DNA of 13,564 bases from Pseudomonadota bacterium (lineage in GTDB: Bacteria; Pseudomonadota; Gammaproteobacteria; Burkholderiales; Burkholderiaceae), in the NCBI GenBank assembly GCA_021783435.1, contig JAJXUC010000102.1:1-13564 (forward strand), given 5' to 3'. How positions within the stretch are numbered: the first letter of the stretch is position 1; each line of letters starts with the position of its first letter. The position numbers were made by a program, and so were the translations under genes. The notes under the pieces are model-generated. The model did not search any database and had not been told where the DNA came from. It saw nothing but the letters and a program-made list of their open reading frames with translations. Positions 1-7,174 of this stretch are shown here, one piece after another.

Positions 1-127
1 TGCTCGGAATCTCCATGCTGGCCTTGTCGCTCTCCACCGTGACCAGTGATTGCTCCACCGCCACGACGTCGCCCGGCTTGACCAGAATCTCGATCACCTC
101 CACTTCCTTGAAATCCCCGATGTCGGG
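1..127. repeat. Direct repeat copy A, lipoyl-domain coding sequence (partner at 1369-1495)
   Basis: Bases 1-127 are identical, base for base, to 1369-1495. The copy starts at or beyond the window edge, so its full length is unknown. It codes for residues 9 to 50 of the downstream lipoyl gene. The first difference, at 128 versus 1496, is the third base of codon 8; beyond it the two N-termini diverge. Confidence 0.95.
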
Positions 128-151
128 GACTTTGACTTCCATCGTTGCCAT
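1..151 (-). CDS. lpdA: N-terminal lipoyl domain of a PDH-complex subunit, probably dihydrolipoamide dehydrogenase (E3); cut by window edge
   Basis: Only the first 50 codons are inside the window. They encode a biotinyl/lipoyl domain with the lipoyl-lysine motif ESDKASME (Lys43), which carries the swinging dithiolane arm of 2-oxoacid dehydrogenase complexes. The start at 151 is preceded by GGAG about nine bases upstream; a second in-frame ATG lies at 142. The gene begins 18 bases after the aceF stop, so it is the third gene of the aceE-aceF operon. In many Burkholderiales, including Cupriavidus (pdhL), the gene following E2 is an E3 flavoprotein with an extra N-terminal lipoyl domain, which is why I favour E3. 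No flavin or NAD domain is visible here, so a second E2-like or free lipoyl protein remains possible. From codon 9 onward the DNA is identical to the aceF lipoyl region. Confidence 0.75.
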   Translation of the reverse strand, partial: MATMEVKVPDIGDFKEVEVIEILVKPGDVVAVEQSLVTVESDKASMEIPS

Positions 152-169
152 GCGTGTCGTCTCCAAGGT

Positions 170-1519
170 TCACAGCAGCGCGCGCCGCATGTCGGCCAGC
201 AACTCGCCCAACAGGGTGGTGAAACGCGCCGCCATCGCGCCATCGATCACGCGATGGTCGTACGACAAGGACAATGGCAGCATCAACCTCGGCTGAAAGG
301 CCTTGCCGTCCCATACCGGCTTGATCTGCGACTTGGACAGGCCGAGGATGGCGACTTCGGGCGCGTTGATGATGGGCGTGAACGCGGTGCCGCCCACCCC
401 GCCCAGGCTGGAGATGGTGAAGCTGGCGCCCTGCATGTCGGATGGCTTGAGCTTGCCCTCGCGCGCGGTGGCGGCGAGCTGGCCCATTTCGGTGGCAATC
501 TGGCCCAAGCCTTTTTGGTCCACATCCTTCAACACCGGCACGACCAGACCTTGGGGTGTATCGGCCGCGAAGCCCAGATGCACGTAGTCCTTGAGGATCA
601 GGTTCTCGCCTGACTCGTCGAGCGAGGCGTTGAACGCCGGCATCTGCCTGAGTACCGCGACGCAGGCCTTCATCACGAAAGCCAGCATGGTGAGCTTGAC
701 GCCGCTCTTGGCCAGACGTTCGTTGCTGGTTTTGCGGAACTCCTCCAGCTCGGTGATGTCGGCTTCGTCGAACTGCGTGACGTGGGGAATCATGGCCCAG
801 TTGCGCGCCAGATTCGGGCCGGAAATCTTCTTGATGCGCGACAGCGGCTCGGTGCGGATGGGGCCGAACTTGGCGAAGTCGACCTTGGGCCAGGCCAGCA
901 GGTTCAGGCCGGTTCCGTTCTGCGCAGGCTTGGCGGCAGCGGCGGCCTGGGTGACGGCCTTGCCCGACATCACGGCCTTGACGAAGGCCTGCACGTCATC
1001 GGCGCTGATGCGCCCCTTCGGGCCGGTACCCTTGACTTCCGCCAAGGGCACACCCAGTTCGCGCGCCAGCTTGCGCACCGTGGGCGATGCGTGCGGCAGG
1101 TGAGCGGGCGTCGGCGCAGGCGCCACGGGTTCCAGCGCCACAGTGGGCGGTACATGCTTGATCGGCTCGGAGGCGAAACCCACGCCCACCGCCGCCGGAG
1201 CGATTGGCGCTGCCGCAGCGGCCGCAACGGCTTCGACAGGCTCGGAAGCCGTTGCGGCAGTGGGCTCGGCGGCTGCGGCCGACGCAGCCTCGAGCTCCAG
1301 CAGGACCGAGCCTTCGCTGACCTTGTCTCCGAGCTTCACGCGCAACGCCTTGACCACCCCGGCCGCGCTGCTCGGAATCTCCATGCTGGCCTTGTCGCTC
1401 TCCACCGTGACCAGTGATTGCTCCACCGCCACGACGTCGCCCGGCTTGACCAGAATCTCGATCACCTCCACTTCCTTGAAATCCCCGATGTCGGGCACCT
1501 TCACATCCACGACTGCCAT
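170..1519 (-). CDS. aceF: Dihydrolipoamide acetyltransferase, pyruvate dehydrogenase E2
   Basis: E2 core of the pyruvate dehydrogenase complex: it transfers the acetyl group from the lipoyl arm to CoA. The 449-residue protein has one lipoyl domain (about 1-76, lipoyl Lys43 in ESDKASME), an Ala/Pro-rich flexible linker (about 77-140), a peripheral subunit-binding domain (about 143-181, [14 protein letters not shown] and KGTGPKGRI) and a second linker to about 220. The acetyltransferase domain follows, ending with the catalytic motif DHRVIDG (His422, Asp426). I start it at 1519 ([12 protein letters not shown]), where GGAG lies six bases upstream, rather than at the in-frame ATG at 1540, which lacks family similarity. 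It begins 30 bases after aceE and is clearly in the same operon. E. coli AceF has three lipoyl domains, so this is a short-form E2. The linker holds a REP-like inverted repeat and the lipoyl segment is duplicated in the next gene. Confidence 0.97.
   Translation of the reverse strand: MAVVDVKVPDIGDFKEVEVIEILVKPGDVVAVEQSLVTVESDKASMEIPSSAAGVVKALRVKLGDKVSEGSVLLELEAASAAAAEPTAATASEPVEAVAAAAAAPIAPAAVGVGFASEPIKHVPPTVALEPVAPAPTPAHLPHASPTVRKLARELGVPLAEVKGTGPKGRISADDVQAFVKAVMSGKAVTQAAAAAKPAQNGTGLNLLAWPKVDFAKFGPIRTEPLSRIKKISGPNLARNWAMIPHVTQFDEADITELEEFRKTSNERLAKSGVKLTMLAFVMKACVAVLRQMPAFNASLDESGENLILKDYVHLGFAADTPQGLVVPVLKDVDQKGLGQIATEMGQLAATAREGKLKPSDMQGASFTISSLGGVGGTAFTPIINAPEVAILGLSKSQIKPVWDGKAFQPRLMLPLSLSYDHRVIDGAMAARFTTLLGELLADMRRALL
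1221..1258. repeat. REP-like perfect inverted repeat inside the aceF linker
   Basis: Two 14-base arms, 1221-1234 (GCCGCAACGGCTTC) and 1245-1258, are exact reverse complements separated by a 10-base loop. On the coding (minus) strand the segment contains GAGCCTGTCGAAGCC, which I recognise as the core of palindromic repeats common between genes in GC-rich proteobacteria. In frame it encodes about residues 88-100 of AceF, including SEPVEA, in the flexible Ala-rich linker, where such an insertion would be tolerated. The inverted repeat is seen directly; the REP relationship is inferred from motif memory. Confidence 0.6.
1369..1495. repeat. Direct repeat copy B, lipoyl-domain coding sequence within aceF (partner at 1-127)
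   Basis: This segment of aceF codes for residues 9 to about 50 and is identical to 1-127 without a single synonymous difference. The two copies lie 1368 bases apart in the same orientation, in adjacent genes of one operon. The real repeat may extend leftward past 1369; the partner cannot be followed because the window ends there. Confidence 0.95.
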
Positions 1520-1549
1520 GCTTGTCTCCAGTTTTATCAAGGCGCGGGC

Positions 1550-4252
1550 TCAGGCCAACAAGGGGTTGATGCGATCGGCGTCGATGCCGTACTTGGCGAT
1601 CGCTTCCGCCACCTTGGCCTGCGGCAGCGCCCCCTCGTCGGCCAGGCTGCGCAGCGCTGCGAGCGTGACGAAATGGCGATCGACCTCGAAATGCCGCCGC
1701 AGCTTGGTGCGCGTGTCCGAACGGCCGAAACCGTCGGTGCCCAGAACGCGATAGCTGCGCCCCTTCGGCAGATAAGGACGAATCTGCTCGGCAAACAGGC
1801 GCACATAGTCGGTGGAGGCGACCACCGGGCCCGGGTGCTTGTCCAGTTGCTGCGCCACAAAGCTTTGGCGCGGCGCCTGGCCCGGATGCAGCAGGTTCCA
1901 GCGCTCCGCGTCGCGGCCATCGCGCGCCAGCTCGTTAAAGCTCGGGCAACTCCAGACGTTGGCGGCCACACCCCAGTCTTTTTCCAGCAAATCCGCCGCG
2001 GCGATCACCTCGCGCAGGATGGAACCGGAGCCGAGCAATTGCACCCGTGGCGTGAGCTTGGGCCCCTCGCGCAGCAGGTACATGCCCTTGAGGATTTCCG
2101 CCTCGGTTCCGGCACGCAGTCCCGGCTGCGCGTAGTTCTCGTTGAGCAGGGTGAGATAAAAGAACACGTCTTCCTGGTTCTCGACCATGCGCTTGAGGCC
2201 GCTGTGCAGAATGACCGCCACCTCGTGCGCGAAGGTGGGGTCGTAGCTGACGCAATTCGGGATGTTGGAAGCCAGGATCTGGCTATGGCCGTCCTCGTGT
2301 TGCAGGCCTTCGCCGTTGAGGGTGGTGCGGCCCGAGGTTCCGCCGAGCAGAAAACCGCGCGCCAGCATGTCGCCGGCGGCCCAGATCAGGTCGCCGATGC
2401 GCTGGAAACCGAACATCGAGTAATAGATGTAGAAGGGAATGGTGATGCGGTTGCTGTGCGAGTAGCTCGTCGCCGCGGCGATCCACGAGCACATGCCTCC
2501 GGCCTCCGTGATGCCTTCCTGCAGAATCTGCCCGGACTTGTCCTCGCGGTAATACATCACCTCGCCGCGGTCTACCGGGGTGTACTTCTGTCCCTCGGGG
2601 GCGTAGATGCCGATCTGGCGGTACAAGCCCTCCATGCCGAACGTGCGGGTCTCGTCCACCAGGATGGGAACGACGCGCGGACCCAGGTTCTTGTTGCGCA
2701 GCAGTTGATTGAGGCAGCGCACATAGGCTTGGGTGGTCGAGATTTCGCGTCCCTCGGCAGTGGGCTCGAGCACAGGTTTGAAAATGTCCGCCAGGTCGGG
2801 GATCGGCAGCGTCTCGTCGGCCTTGCGGCGACGCTGCGGCAAGGAGCCGCCCAAGGCCTTGCGGCGCGCGTGCAGGTACTGCATCTCGGGCGTGTCGTCG
2901 GCCGGTTTGAAGAACGGCAGGTTCGGCAACTCGTGGTCGGGAACGGGGATGTTGAACCGATCGCGGAATTCCCGGATATCGTCATCGGTGAGCTTCTTCA
3001 CCTGGTGGGCCACGTTGCGCGCCTCGGCCGCCTGGCCCATGCCGTAGCCCTTGATGGTCTTCACCAGCAGCACCGAAGGCTGGCCCTGGTGATGCGCCGC
3101 GGCGTGGAAGGCGGCGTAGACCTTCTGCGGATCGTGACCGCCGCGGTTGAGGCGCCAGATGTCCTCGTCGCTCATGTTCTTCACCATCTCCAGCAGCTTG
3201 GGATGGCGGCCGAAGAAGTGCTTGCGCACGAAGGCGCCGTCGTTCGCCTTCATGGCCTGGTAATCGCCGTCGAGCACGTCCATCATCACCTGGCGCAGGA
3301 TGCCGTCCTTGTCGCGCGCGAGCAGCGGATCCCAGTACGAACCCCAGATCAGCTTGATGACGTTCCATCCCGAGCCGCGGAACTCGGCTTCGAGTTCCTG
3401 GATGATCTTGCCGTTACCGCGTACCGGACCGTCCAGACGCTGCAGATTGCAGTTGACGACGAAAATCAGGTTGTCGAGCTTCTCGCGCGCGGCCAAGCCG
3501 ATGGCGCCGAGCGATTCGGGTTCGTCCATCTCGCCATCGCCGCAGAACACCCAGACCTTGCGCTTCGACGTGTCGGCGATGCCACGCGCATGCAGGTACT
3601 TGAGAAAGCGCGCCTGGTAGATGGCCATGATCGGCCCCAGGCCCATGGACACCGTGGAGAATTGCCAGAAATCGGGCATCAGCTTGGGGTGGGGATAGCT
3701 CGACAGACCCTTGCCGTCGACCTCCTGGCGGAAGTTCAGCAGTTGCTCTTCGCTCAGGCGGCCTTCCATGAAGGCGCGGGCGTAGATGCCCGGTGCGCTA
3801 TGGCCCTGAAAATAAATCAAGTCGCCGCCGTGGTCTTCCGTGGGCGCATGCCAGAAGTGGTTGAAACCGGCACCCAGCATGCTGGCCAGCGAAGCGAACG
3901 AAGCGATATGCCCGCCCAGGTCGCCTCCGTCGGGCGGATGCAGGCGGTTGGCGCGCACCACCATGGCCATGGCGTTCCAGCGCATATAGGCACGCAGACG
4001 TTCCTCGATTTCCACATTGCCCGGATTGCGCTCCTCCAGATCAGGAGGAATCGTGTTGACATAGGCCGTGTTGGCCGAGAACGGCATGTCCACGCCGTTC
4101 TGGCGAGCCTGGTCGAGCAGCGACTCGAGCAGAAAATGCGCGCGCTCACGCCCTTCGGATGCGATCAGCGCCTGGAGAGCGTCCAGCCATTCCCGTGTTT
4201 CTTGGGGATCGCCGTCATTGGCGGACGCGGGCATCTCGGGAACTGCGGCCAT
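1550..4252 (-). CDS. aceE: Pyruvate dehydrogenase E1 component, homodimeric type
   Basis: Thiamine-diphosphate-dependent E1 decarboxylates pyruvate and reductively acetylates the lipoyl arm of AceF. The 900-residue protein is close to E. coli AceE (887). The ThDP/Mg motif runs from GDGEMDEPES (Asp239) to NCNLQ (Asn267-Gln271). Two active-site histidines of the family are visible: His115 in GGHIAS and His151 in QGHSAP, matching E. coli His106 and His142. I start it at 4252 (MAAVPEMPAS), with AGGAG seven bases upstream; the open frame extends upstream to 4474 but runs through the AT-rich promoter region and has no family similarity. It is the first gene of the aceE-aceF-lipoyl operon and is transcribed divergently from the sensor kinase. 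A promoter and overlapping inverted repeat sit directly upstream. Confidence 0.98.
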   Translation of the reverse strand: MAAVPEMPASANDGDPQETREWLDALQALIASEGRERAHFLLESLLDQARQNGVDMPFSANTAYVNTIPPDLEERNPGNVEIEERLRAYMRWNAMAMVVRANRLHPPDGGDLGGHIASFASLASMLGAGFNHFWHAPTEDHGGDLIYFQGHSAPGIYARAFMEGRLSEEQLLNFRQEVDGKGLSSYPHPKLMPDFWQFSTVSMGLGPIMAIYQARFLKYLHARGIADTSKRKVWVFCGDGEMDEPESLGAIGLAAREKLDNLIFVVNCNLQRLDGPVRGNGKIIQELEAEFRGSGWNVIKLIWGSYWDPLLARDKDGILRQVMMDVLDGDYQAMKANDGAFVRKHFFGRHPKLLEMVKNMSDEDIWRLNRGGHDPQKVYAAFHAAAHHQGQPSVLLVKTIKGYGMGQAAEARNVAHQVKKLTDDDIREFRDRFNIPVPDHELPNLPFFKPADDTPEMQYLHARRKALGGSLPQRRRKADETLPIPDLADIFKPVLEPTAEGREISTTQAYVRCLNQLLRNKNLGPRVVPILVDETRTFGMEGLYRQIGIYAPEGQKYTPVDRGEVMYYREDKSGQILQEGITEAGGMCSWIAAATSYSHSNRITIPFYIYYSMFGFQRIGDLIWAAGDMLARGFLLGGTSGRTTLNGEGLQHEDGHSQILASNIPNCVSYDPTFAHEVAVILHSGLKRMVENQEDVFFYLTLLNENYAQPGLRAGTEAEILKGMYLLREGPKLTPRVQLLGSGSILREVIAAADLLEKDWGVAANVWSCPSFNELARDGRDAERWNLLHPGQAPRQSFVAQQLDKHPGPVVASTDYVRLFAEQIRPYLPKGRSYRVLGTDGFGRSDTRTKLRRHFEVDRHFVTLAALRSLADEGALPQAKVAEAIAKYGIDADRINPLLA

Positions 4253-4279
4253 GATGAATCTCCTCTGTGGTTTGGCTCT

Positions 4280-4308
4280 AGTATTGCAGAGAGTTTTTCG
4301 AATCACAA
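4280..4308 (-). promoter_or_regulatory. Predicted sigma-70 promoter of the aceE operon
   Basis: Read on the minus strand, TTGTGA (4308-4303) serves as -35, followed by a 17-base spacer and AATACT (4285-4280) as -10. TGC immediately before the -10 makes an extended -10 element. Transcription would begin around 4273, giving a leader of roughly 20 bases ending in the AGGAG of aceE. It lies in the only AT-rich patch of the neighbourhood. The fit is by eye and not measured. Confidence 0.55.
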
Positions 4309-4328
4309 TATTCGTTTTTATATTGTGA
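4303..4328. promoter_or_regulatory. Inverted repeat overlapping the aceE -35 element, candidate operator
   Basis: Perfect 9-base arms TCACAATAT (4303-4311) and ATATTGTGA (4320-4328) flank an 8-base T-rich spacer. The promoter-proximal arm coincides with the predicted -35 hexamer, so a dimeric regulator bound here could block or modulate aceE transcription. A second, smaller repeat overlaps the distal arm: TATATT (4319-4324) and AATATA (4330-4335). The sequence does not match the E. coli PdhR site (AATTGGT and ACCAATT), and the regulator is unknown. Confidence 0.5.
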
Positions 4329-4386
4329 AAATATAGGGTTGTTTGAAGACAAGCACGGCGGCCAGCGACAAGATTCAAATGCGCCC

Positions 4387-4400
4387 TTGCGTAAACGCAA
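4387..4400. promoter_or_regulatory. Short interrupted palindrome, possible regulator site upstream of the sensor kinase
   Basis: TTGCGT and ACGCAA are perfect reverse complements separated by AA. The site is 177 bases before the kinase start and about 60 bases beyond the aceE operator candidate. Its size and symmetry suit a LuxR/FixJ-type dimer, but short palindromes occur by chance and no promoter was placed next to it. Confidence 0.25.
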
Positions 4401-4576
4401 ACACGCGCCACGACCTTGCCAGCCGCAAGACAAGCCAAGTCCGTCGCACAGTCGGCATGATGGCCGGCCGGCACCGCAGTCGCTTCTTTCGCGGAAACAG
4501 CGACCCAGGGCTGCTGCGCGATGGCCCGGGAACGTCAATCAAGCACGGCCGATCCCAACTTGCATAGACTGCAAGG

Positions 4577-7174
4577 GTGAAACGACCGCACCGAGCCTCG
4601 TCCTCCCGCCATCCCGCGCCGTTCGCGCTGGAATGGCGCATGCGCTTCCAGGCCTTTATGCGCAGCCGCAGTGCCGACCGCCTGCTGCTGTTCGGCCCGC
4701 TACTGTCTCTCGTGCTGTTTCTGGGGGCTGCCGCCGCCCTCGTGCGCTACACCCAGCAGACGGAGTTGCAGCGCGAACGCGACACCCTGCAGCGCGATAG
4801 CGAATGGGCGCAGCAACGCATGAGCCTGGAAATGGCGCTGATGCAAGAGCAGGTGCAGTCCATGGCCAATGCGCTGGAGTCCTCCCCGCGCGGCCCCGCG
4901 CGCCTCGAGGCCATGGCCCGCAACTTCATCCATCAGCATCAGAGCGTGGAGTTGATCTACGCCACCGATGCGAAGGCCAGGGTCACGCAGACCGTCATGA
5001 ACCCCGGCTTGCCGCACGACCTCAAGCTCTTGCAAGCGGGGAAACCGCTCACCCTGGCTTTTTCGGAACGCGCCTATGCACAGGCCCAGAGCAGCCTGCA
5101 CACCACATACACCCTGCCCTACCTCCTGCCACGCGTCGGCTGGGTGGTCGAGTCCGTCACACCTGTATTACGCGATCAGCAATTCGTCGGCACCGTGAAC
5201 GCGGTGTTCTCGGTCGATGGCTTGCTGCGCGGCGCCGTGGCCCAGGAATTGAGCAGCCGCTACGCGGTCGCCCTGATCAACCAAAACCAGGATGTTCTGG
5301 CCAGCAGTGCCTCGGCGGAGACCGGCATGAAACCCCTGCAGTACTTGGTTGCACTGCACCCCTTTGACGCCGGCCTGTTCATGCGTGTGAGCAGTTACCA
5401 CACGGCACCCGGTTGGGGTGTGCGCGGCCTGTATTGGGCCGTGTTCGTGCTGTCGGCGCTGATGCTGTGGATGTTGTGGGGCACCTGGCGCCAGATGCGC
5501 CAACGCCTGCTGACGCAGGAAAGCCTCACACGCGAAACGGCATTCCGCCGCGCCATGGAGAACTCCCTGTCGACCGGCATGCAAGCCATCGACCTGAAGG
5601 GCCGCATCAGCTACGTCAACCTCGCGTTCTGCAAAATGACCGGCTTCGCGGAAGAAGAACTGGTGGGCCGCGCCCCGCCTCACCCGTATTGGCCGCCCAG
5701 GCGCTCGGCGGAAATGGCACTGGCCCTGCAACAGACCCTCGATGGACTCGCTCCGCCTTCGGGGTTCGCCCTGAAAATGCGGCGCAAGGACGGCAGCGAA
5801 TTCGATGCGCGCATCTACGTCTCGGCGCTGATCGATGCACGCGAACGCCAGACCGGCTGGATCACCTCCGTCACCGACATCACCGAACCCACACGCATCC
5901 GCCAGGAACTGGCCGCGTCGCACGAGCGTTTCGTCGCCGTGCTCGAGGGGCTGGACGCCGCCGTGTCGGTCCTGGCCATCGACCGCAATGAGCAGCTGTT
6001 CGCCAACAAGCTCTACCGCCAGTGGTTTGGCGCCTCGGCCCATGGACACTACCTGCTCAGCGGTCAGGACCCCTCGCCCTATGCCCTGCAGGACGGCGAC
6101 GACAACGTCGACGCCTATGCCGGACTGCCTGCCGGGGAGATCATCAATCCCTCCGCCCAGGTGCATGAAATCCATGTCGCCGCGCTCGAGCGCTGGTTCG
6201 ATGTGCGGCTGCGCTACATCCAGTGGGTGGACGGGCGCGTCGTGCAGATGCTGATCGCCACCGACGTCACCGCGCGCCACCAGGCCGAGGACGTGGCGCG
6301 CAATCAGGAAGAAAAGGCGCAGATCACCAGCCGGCTCATCGCCATGGGCGAAATGGCCTCGTCGCTGGCCCATGAACTGAACCAGCCGCTTACCGCCATC
6401 AACAACTATTGCTCAGGCATGATCGCGCGCATCAAGGGCCAATCCATGCCGCCGCAAGAACTGCAGGCAGCCCTGGAAAAGACAGCGCGCCAGGCGCAGC
6501 GCGCCGCCGCCGTGATCCGCCGCGTGCGCGACTTCGTCAAGAAGAGCGAACCCCACCGCATTGCCTGCCGCGTGCAGGACGTGGTGCAAAACACCTTGGA
6601 ACTGGCCGAAATCGACCTGCGCCGCCGCAATGTCCGCCTGTTCACCCATATCGCTCCGGGCATACCCACCCTGTGGGCCGATCCCATTCTCATCGAACAG
6701 GTGCTTCTCAACCTGTTGCGCAACGCCGCGGAGTCGGTCGACAAGGCGCAGCGCACCGGGCTTGCACGCAGCATCGAGCTGCATATCGACGCCGACCCGC
6801 GGCAAACCACGTTCAGCGTCAAGGACAACGGCACTGGCGTGCCGGAGGACGTATTGCCGCACCTGTTTGAAGCCTTCTACACCACCAAATCCGAAGGATT
6901 GGGGATCGGCCTGAACATCTGCCGATCCATCATCGAGTATCACCATGGCCGTCTTTGGGCCGAGAATCAATACAATCAGGACGGCCTGAGCGGCTGTGTA
7001 TTCAGCTTCACGCTGCCATTCGAAGCGACGCCGGATGCCGCACCGCCCAACGCCAACGACCCTGCCGAGGTTGGTACCACGATATCGACCAGTCGACCTG
7101 TCCCGCCAACGACAACGACGCCAGCGACATCCTCCTTCGTCTCACCATCCGACCACAACCAGACAAACCCATGA
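4577..7174 (+). CDS. Membrane sensor histidine kinase, FixL/TtrS-like, with periplasmic and PAS domains
   Basis: The 865-residue kinase has, in order: a first membrane helix (about 36-57); a periplasmic region (about 58-280), possibly Cache-like; a second helix (about 283-305); a PAS domain (about 320-440, with NLAFCKMTGF and PPHPYWP); and a second, divergent PAS-like domain (about 448-566). The phosphoacceptor H-box is SSLAHELNQPL (His599). The HATPase domain has N-box LLNLLRNAAES (Asn716), DNGTG (Asp750) and GLGIGLN (774-780). A Thr/Pro-rich tail (about 816-865) follows. I see no FixL haem-binding signature, so oxygen sensing is not supported. The GTG start at 4577 has a poorly spaced AAGG; ATG at 4640 or 4658 are alternatives that keep both helices. 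The stop overlaps the response-regulator start, and the gene is divergent from aceE. The ligand is unknown. Confidence 0.92.
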   Translation: MKRPHRASSSRHPAPFALEWRMRFQAFMRSRSADRLLLFGPLLSLVLFLGAAAALVRYTQQTELQRERDTLQRDSEWAQQRMSLEMALMQEQVQSMANALESSPRGPARLEAMARNFIHQHQSVELIYATDAKARVTQTVMNPGLPHDLKLLQAGKPLTLAFSERAYAQAQSSLHTTYTLPYLLPRVGWVVESVTPVLRDQQFVGTVNAVFSVDGLLRGAVAQELSSRYAVALINQNQDVLASSASAETGMKPLQYLVALHPFDAGLFMRVSSYHTAPGWGVRGLYWAVFVLSALMLWMLWGTWRQMRQRLLTQESLTRETAFRRAMENSLSTGMQAIDLKGRISYVNLAFCKMTGFAEEELVGRAPPHPYWPPRRSAEMALALQQTLDGLAPPSGFALKMRRKDGSEFDARIYVSALIDARERQTGWITSVTDITEPTRIRQELAASHERFVAVLEGLDAAVSVLAIDRNEQLFANKLYRQWFGASAHGHYLLSGQDPSPYALQDGDDNVDAYAGLPAGEIINPSAQVHEIHVAALERWFDVRLRYIQWVDGRVVQMLIATDVTARHQAEDVARNQEEKAQITSRLIAMGEMASSLAHELNQPLTAINNYCSGMIARIKGQSMPPQELQAALEKTARQAQRAAAVIRRVRDFVKKSEPHRIACRVQDVVQNTLELAEIDLRRRNVRLFTHIAPGIPTLWADPILIEQVLLNLLRNAAESVDKAQRTGLARSIELHIDADPRQTTFSVKDNGTGVPEDVLPHLFEAFYTTKSEGLGIGLNICRSIIEYHHGRLWAENQYNQDGLSGCVFSFTLPFEATPDAAPPNANDPAEVGTTISTSRPVPPTTTTPATSSFVSPSDHNQTNP

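Larger units (their letters stand above)
4253..4576. other. Divergent intergenic region between aceE and the sensor kinase
   Basis: The aceE-proximal 80 bases are AT-rich and hold the promoter and inverted repeat listed separately. The remainder returns to high GC. It contains a 14-bp interrupted palindrome, TTGCGT-AA-ACGCAA (4387-4400), and a short repeat, TTGCA/TGCAA (4560-4574), just before the kinase start. Short open frames cross this stretch on both strands, but none has a convincing ribosome binding site or recognisable protein. I could not identify a convincing -10/-35 pair for the kinase gene. Confidence 0.6.

Noticed and set aside
4303..4335. Rex, Fnr/Crp or PdhR binding site at the aceE promoter
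   Set aside because: The arms are TCACAATAT and ATATTGTGA, with half-sites oriented opposite to Rex (TTGTGA to TCACAA). The spacing differs from Fnr/Crp, and the E. coli PdhR core AATTGGT/ACCAATT is absent. I report an unassigned inverted repeat instead.
1418..4336. A 972-codon open frame on the plus strand, antisense to aceE
   Set aside because: It mirrors the codon bias of a GC-rich gene whose minus-strand reading is unmistakably AceE. The predicted protein is His/Gln/Arg/Val-rich without any domain, and its start lies inside the aceF lipoyl segment with no ribosome binding site.
4339..4576. Small genes in the aceE-kinase intergenic region
   Set aside because: Short frames occur on both strands, but none has a ribosome binding site, hydrophobic segment or recognisable motif, and they overlap one another.
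5168..6373. A 401-codon minus-strand frame antisense to the sensor kinase
   Set aside because: It is antisense to clear PAS and H-box coding sequence, has no recognisable domain, and is explained by high third-position GC.
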